In this document: one piece after another, positions 30,878 to 34,876 of the stretch
Position numbering within the stretch: position 1 is the stretch's first letter
How the letters are laid out: each line of letters starts with the position of its first letter
Assembly: GCA_028282905.1 (NCBI GenBank)
Contig: JANQGW010000235.1
Span: 1-34,876 of the forward strand
Reading direction: 5' to 3'
DNA: 34,876 bases
From: Sedimentisphaerales bacterium
GTDB taxonomy: Bacteria; Planctomycetota; Phycisphaerae; Sedimentisphaerales; Anaerohalosphaeraceae
Translations under genes and position numbers: made by a program
The notes under the pieces: generated by a model
What the model was told of the DNA's origin: nothing
The model's database searches: none
The model's input: only the letters and a program-made list of their open reading frames with translations

Positions 30878-33725
30878 GAAATTATGGTGTTTTATTTTGT
30901 TGGCAACGGTACTCTTATCAGTCCCGGCATATGCTGTTAACACGATCTCGATGAACTTTGCGGAAAATACGAATCAGGTATTTTCCGGCGGAGAATTAAT
31001 CGGTCCGTTGAAAACAAACAGTTCGCACTGGAACAACACCGGCGCCAATATTCCTACCGGAACTATGGATGATCTGATTGACGGAACCGGTGCTGCCACG
31101 ACTGCCGATGCATCCTGGGCATCGAACAACACATGGTACAATGGTGACGGCACTGCCACAGACGAAGCCAAACTGGCTGTCGGCTACCTGGACGACGGCG
31201 GTGACGGAGCCAGCTTCTCGGTTACGAGCATCCCCTTCACCACGTATGACGTCTATGTTCTGTTCACATCAGACAACAACGGTGACTACACTCACGGTGT
31301 CATCACTATCAATGGAACGGCTGTTTTGGGAGGCGGTGAATTTCCGGCTCATGGCCGTGTTACAGATGGAACCGGCTGGGTCGAAAGCAACGGGATTATT
31401 CATGGTAACTATGTCCGTGTCAATAACCTGTCGGGTGACTTGACGGTTTCATCCGTTCGGACACCCGCTTCCCGTGCCCCGCTAACGGCCTTTATCATCG
31501 CAGAGGTTTCGGATGTCGTTCATGTTCTCGACCAAAGCCCCGTTGACGGCGCAACACGTGTCGGCCAGGACGTTCAGTTGGACTGGGATGTGCGCAGTGC
31601 GACAGGAACTCCCAGCTTTGATGTTTATCTGTCAAGCGATCCAAACGATGTTGACCCGAATGCTGTCGCAACAGCAACGACCACTGATACCTTCTATACG
31701 CCAGCCACACCGCTGGATCCGGCGACTCTTTACTATTGGCGTATTGATGTTTCAGATGATGTCAACACGGTTCCCATCATGGGCGACGTCTTTACATTCA
31801 CCACCGGCGGTGACGTCGTTGGTCTGTATCCGGCCGACGGCGCAACAGGCGTTGAAACCGATGTAACTATCAGTTGGACAGGTGATGCTCCCGGCTCAAC
31901 CTATATCGATGAATACGCGATTTACTTCGGTGAAACACTGCCAGGTACCCCGTCCGCAACAGCAACAGAGCCAAACCTGTTCTGGCAAACACCTGAACTT
32001 ACGGATAACACCACCTATCAATGTAAAGTTGTCAGCATGCACATGGGTACCCCCGTTGCCGAAGCCACTGTCAGCTTTACCACAGGTTCACTGGTGGGTT
32101 ACTGGCCGTTTGACGACAACCTGACTGATATGGTGGGTTCCAATGACGCCACACGTGCAAATCCGCACTTTGGCACAGGTGTTATCGGCACTGGTTCCGC
32201 AGCAGAATTCTCGGAATCCTATGGTGACGAACGGATCGTCATTGCGATCCCAGACGTTGCGACAGGTGGAAGCTGGACGATCAGCCTTTGGGACTTCAGT
32301 GATGCGGAAATCGGCGGCGGCTGGGAATCTATTCTCGGTAACGGTGCCGATGCTGACGGCTGGGGAACCTTTGAATTTGGTCGTTACAACTTCAACCGTT
32401 ACATTTTCGGCCTGACGGGCACCTATCGGGCAACTCCAAACGATTCCAGCTACCTGCGAGGTGGATGGCAATGCCACACGATCTCTTATGACAGTGTCGC
32501 AAGAGCTGCCACTTGGTACATCAATGGTGAGTCGGTATCAGTCTATTCCGGTAAAACGTTTACTCTTGACGGCGAATTATCTGTGGGTAATGTAAAAGGC
32601 CTGAGCCAGCCGTTCAACGGTAAGGTTGACGACCTGAAACTCTACAGCCGACCGCTGACTGGCGCACAGGTATTGCAGAGCTTTATCGATGACCTCGCCG
32701 GAAAGCCTTATAATCCGAGTCCTGCTGTCGGTACAGGTGATATGCCGTGGGATGCAACGCTCGAATGGCGTTTTGCTGAGACTCCGGACTCTGCCGTTAT
32801 CGAAATCGGTATGGAGGCGGATCTGTCGGATGCAACCACGGTCGCCTTAACAGGCGACATGACAAGCTTTGATACCTTTGCAGGTCTTGGTATTCACCTA
32901 ACACCCTCCACCGGATACTACTGGCGTGTCATTCCGACCTATGACGGCACACCTGTTACCGGACCGACCTGGTACTTCGTTGTCCGTGACCTGTTGGGTG
33001 ACCTCAGTGGAAACTTGATGGTTAACATGGAAGATTTTGGAGCTTTGTCTGCCCAGTGGAACGTTGATACATTCGAAATCGTCCCGAGTGGTGCACAGCA
33101 CCCGTTCGTCGATCAGGAAGCATGGAGCAGTACCGGCGGTGACCCAAATCTCGCCGAGTTTGACGCTTATGTGGCTCCGGGCGGTGCCTGGGGAACCAGT
33201 GAACTGACGGTCAAAACAGACCCGACAACAAGCACAGATCCCAACTTCCCCACGCCAACCCAGACACTCCTCTGGACGGCAACCGGTGATGCGGGACAGC
33301 AACAGCTTGCCGGCCTCGTCTTCCCAGACGGCCCCATTGACTTCAGTCAGTTTGACCGGTTCGGCTTCTGGACCTATCAGACGAACTGTGACGGTAATTT
33401 CCAGTTCCGTCCGATTACCACAAATGCAGCCCAACCCATCACAAAAACTGTGTGGGGCATGAATGCCAACAATGACAAGTGGCACAACTACGAATGGGAA
33501 GTCGGCGGTTCAGGCACTCTGGATATCTATAAAGTTGATATCTGGGTCGGCGACAATGAGTTCACCATCGAATACAGTGACTTCTACCTGGTCAAAGACG
33601 GTGTGGAAGTTCCGCTGTGCTTTGAAGAAAACTGGTTCGCCGAGGACTTGAACAATGACTGCATTGTGGACATCCTGGACGTTGAGGTATTAGCAGGCGA
33701 CTGGCTGCTCGACGCCAGTAACTAA
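30870..33725 (+). CDS. Secreted FN3/LamG protein with two separated dockerin-like half repeats
   Basis: 951 residues from ATG 30870, which has AAAGGG 6 bases upstream and begins the signal peptide MNKKLWCFILLATVLLSVPA (1-22). The reading frame is open back to 30774, but that part belongs to the repeated leader. Domains: N-terminal beta domain 24-214; FN3-like 215-313 and 314-407; LamG 408-605 (LVGYWPFDDNLTD, WYINGESVSV, GKVDDLKLYSR); FN3-like 612-706; first dockerin-like loop 710-731 (DLSGNLMVNMEDFGALSAQW); a carbohydrate-binding-like beta domain 735-920; second loop 925-947 (DLNNDCIVDILDVEVLAGDW). Probably an extracellular binding/scaffold protein; no enzymatic motif. Tandem paralogue of the next gene. 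Confidence 0.84.
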   Translation: MNKKLWCFILLATVLLSVPAYAVNTISMNFAENTNQVFSGGELIGPLKTNSSHWNNTGANIPTGTMDDLIDGTGAATTADASWASNNTWYNGDGTATDEAKLAVGYLDDGGDGASFSVTSIPFTTYDVYVLFTSDNNGDYTHGVITINGTAVLGGGEFPAHGRVTDGTGWVESNGIIHGNYVRVNNLSGDLTVSSVRTPASRAPLTAFIIAEVSDVVHVLDQSPVDGATRVGQDVQLDWDVRSATGTPSFDVYLSSDPNDVDPNAVATATTTDTFYTPATPLDPATLYYWRIDVSDDVNTVPIMGDVFTFTTGGDVVGLYPADGATGVETDVTISWTGDAPGSTYIDEYAIYFGETLPGTPSATATEPNLFWQTPELTDNTTYQCKVVSMHMGTPVAEATVSFTTGSLVGYWPFDDNLTDMVGSNDATRANPHFGTGVIGTGSAAEFSESYGDERIVIAIPDVATGGSWTISLWDFSDAEIGGGWESILGNGADADGWGTFEFGRYNFNRYIFGLTGTYRATPNDSSYLRGGWQCHTISYDSVARAATWYINGESVSVYSGKTFTLDGELSVGNVKGLSQPFNGKVDDLKLYSRPLTGAQVLQSFIDDLAGKPYNPSPAVGTGDMPWDATLEWRFAETPDSAVIEIGMEADLSDATTVALTGDMTSFDTFAGLGIHLTPSTGYYWRVIPTYDGTPVTGPTWYFVVRDLLGDLSGNLMVNMEDFGALSAQWNVDTFEIVPSGAQHPFVDQEAWSSTGGDPNLAEFDAYVAPGGAWGTSELTVKTDPTTSTDPNFPTPTQTLLWTATGDAGQQQLAGLVFPDGPIDFSQFDRFGFWTYQTNCDGNFQFRPITTNAAQPITKTVWGMNANNDKWHNYEWEVGGSGTLDIYKVDIWVGDNEFTIEYSDFYLVKDGVEVPLCFEENWFAEDLNNDCIVDILDVEVLAGDWLLDASN

Positions 33726-33772
33726 CTTGACGGACACCCTTGATTATAAGCATCTTTGTTGACAGTTAATTC

Positions 33773-33816
33773 AGAAGCAGGGGTTTTACAGAACTCCTGC
33801 TTCTCTTTCAATTTTC
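33773..33816 (+). terminator. Rho-independent terminator after the 951-residue gene
   Basis: 13-bp stem AGAAGCAGGGGTT / AACTCCTGCTTCT with one G-U pair and a 6-base loop, followed by the T-rich CTTTCAATTTT, 48 bases past the stop. It separates the two tandem paralogues, so the next gene must have its own promoter, probably inside the repeated leader. Confidence 0.7.
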
Positions 33817-33831
33817 ACAGAGAAGACTTAA

Positions 33832-33957
33832 TGACCATATATCAATTCAATGAAAGGGGAAGGCTGTGAAAAGGCTCGACACATCGTAGTAAAAAAGTAT
33901 TGGTTTTGTATCGTTAATTATTCACTTCTTTTTATTGAAAGGGCAAAAAATGAATAA
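33832..33957 (+). repeat. Duplicated 5' leader, copy 2
   Basis: Second copy of the leader at 30756-30877. Small insertions (GTAGTAAAAAAG versus GTAAAAG) shift the upstream frame, so here the ATG at 33850 gives a separate 35-codon frame ending in TAA just inside the next gene's start. Only the first 13 codons (MKGEGCEKARHIV) agree between copies, so conservation acts on the nucleic acid rather than on a peptide. Confidence 0.85.
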
Positions 33958-34876
33958 AGGAATTTTATTTACCTTAATTGTCATTGCCATGGCGTGTACC
34001 GCAGTTGCCGCTCCCCCTATCACTGATGGCTTGATGCTTCACCTTGAAGCAGACGCTATCACTGGTATTGCCGACGGCAACCCCATTACGGGATGGCCGG
34101 CAACAGTCGGAAATGATGCTACACTCGGTGGCTCAGCCGTTCCGAACTATATCGCCGACAGCGGCGGTGGAACGCCTGCGGTTGATTTTTTCGGCGACGG
34201 ACACATCGCTTTTGATCGGATGACAAACATCCGTACTGTATTCTGGGTCGTAAAAGAAGATGCCGATGCTAACGAAGACGGTTTTTTGCTCGGTGACGGA
34301 TCCGTTTACCACTTCCATCGAGACACAGATGCCGGAAATCTCTGGATTGGACATACAAGTACAAATATCCGCGATGGTATCACACGTATCAACGGTTCAC
34401 AAGTCGATGGAACAACGACAAAACCGCCAACATCACTGGCTATTGCCAGTGTCGTAACAACCGGCAATGTCACTGCTTCGAGCTTCTCAAATGACCGCGG
34501 AATTGCCGGCAGAGGCTGGGATGGTTTACTGGCTGAATTGTTGATTTATGACCGTCCTCTGTCACCCGGTGAAGAAAACGAAGTCGGACATTATCTCGAA
34601 ACCAAATATGGTTTGAACACATCGTACACATCTCCAAACGTTTATGTTCTGGGCCAAAGTCCCACCGACGGCGCAACGCGCGTTGGCCAGGATGTTCAGT
34701 TGGACTGGGATGTACGGCTTGCTCAAGGTACAGCTAACTTTGACGTCTATTTCTCAGATGATCCGAACGACGTTGACCCTGCCCTTGACCCGAATACTCC
34801 GACGGTTCCGCTCACAACGACGACCGACACCTTCTACACCCCCCCTGCTCCGCTGGATCCGACGACGATGTATTAC
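33950..34876 (+). CDS. Secreted LamG-like/FN3 protein, N-terminal part
   Basis: Partial; 309 codons, in frame to the last base of the window. ATG 33950 with GAAAGGG upstream; signal peptide 1-20 (MNKGILFTLIVIAMACTAVA). Residues 22-228 are a concanavalin/LamG-like domain (GLMLHLEADAITG at the start, LLAELLIYDRPLSPGEENEV at the end), common in planctomycetes. From about 232 an FN3-like module begins (VLGQSPTDGATRVGQDVQLD) that is nearly the same as residues 219-300 of the 951-residue neighbour, whereas the N-terminal modules of the two proteins differ. A dockerin-like tail may lie beyond the window. Confidence 0.8.
   Translation, partial: MNKGILFTLIVIAMACTAVAAPPITDGLMLHLEADAITGIADGNPITGWPATVGNDATLGGSAVPNYIADSGGGTPAVDFFGDGHIAFDRMTNIRTVFWVVKEDADANEDGFLLGDGSVYHFHRDTDAGNLWIGHTSTNIRDGITRINGSQVDGTTTKPPTSLAIASVVTTGNVTASSFSNDRGIAGRGWDGLLAELLIYDRPLSPGEENEVGHYLETKYGLNTSYTSPNVYVLGQSPTDGATRVGQDVQLDWDVRLAQGTANFDVYFSDDPNDVDPALDPNTPTVPLTTTTDTFYTPPAPLDPTTMYY

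Noticed and set aside
1..34876. CRISPR arrays, tRNA/rRNA genes, insertion sequences, integrases, toxin-antitoxin or phage genes
   Set aside because: Intergenic regions were read on both strands; no regularly spaced repeats, cloverleaf-type sequences with a TTCGAAT-type arm, transposase motifs or phage-like genes were seen.

Overview
The window looks like a chromosomal segment of an anaerobic planctomycete, most likely class Phycisphaerae (Sedimentisphaerales-like). This is an inference from gene content, not from a marker gene. The signs are: many large secreted proteins built from LamG, fibronectin-III-like and Ig-like modules that end in a dockerin-like half repeat; a PEP-CTERM protein; prepilin-like proteins, one with a clean H-X9-DG motif; an ECF sigma factor coupled to a FecR protein; and heme synthesis through siroheme (AhbC/AhbD).

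Left part (1-17848, all minus strand). In transcription order: a secreted GH95-like glycoside hydrolase carrying an inserted LamG-like domain; then sigma factor, FecR-type membrane protein and H-X9-DG pseudopilin as a tight operon; then a PEP-CTERM protein, two paralogous LamG/dockerin-like proteins, a second pseudopilin, a 1593-residue HzsA-related protein with two CxxCH heme sites, and the start of a beta-propeller protein cut by the window edge. It reads like a locus for sensing and processing an extracellular polymer, with an exported redox protein at its end. A module of about 185 residues occurs three times (twice in the HzsA-related protein, once in a LamG protein), with a diverged relative in the PEP-CTERM protein.

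Centre (18249-27832). A tetrapyrrole cluster: cobA-hemD fusion and hemL on plus; hemX/ccsA-like, hemA, ahbD, ahbC as a four-gene minus operon; hemC on plus; hemB on minus. It covers glutamyl-tRNA to uroporphyrinogen III to precorrin-2, and the last two steps from didecarboxysiroheme to heme b. Precorrin-2 dehydrogenase/ferrochelatase and siroheme decarboxylase (AhbA/B) are not in the window. A degenerate inverted-repeat element sits between the convergent hemL and ahbC.

Right part (28466-34876, plus strand). A lipoprotein with two homologous repeats, a small secreted dockerin-like protein, and two tandem paralogous secreted proteins (the second cut by the window end). These last two share a duplicated 5' leader of about 120 bp and an FN3-like module but have different N-terminal modules. 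The same N-terminal swapping is seen in the LamG pair on the left, so the locus seems to evolve by module shuffling behind a constant leader and signal peptide.

No rRNA, tRNA, CRISPR array, transposase or integrase was recognised. Starts were moved to internal codons where a Shine-Dalgarno sequence and the signal peptide or family N-terminus agreed.
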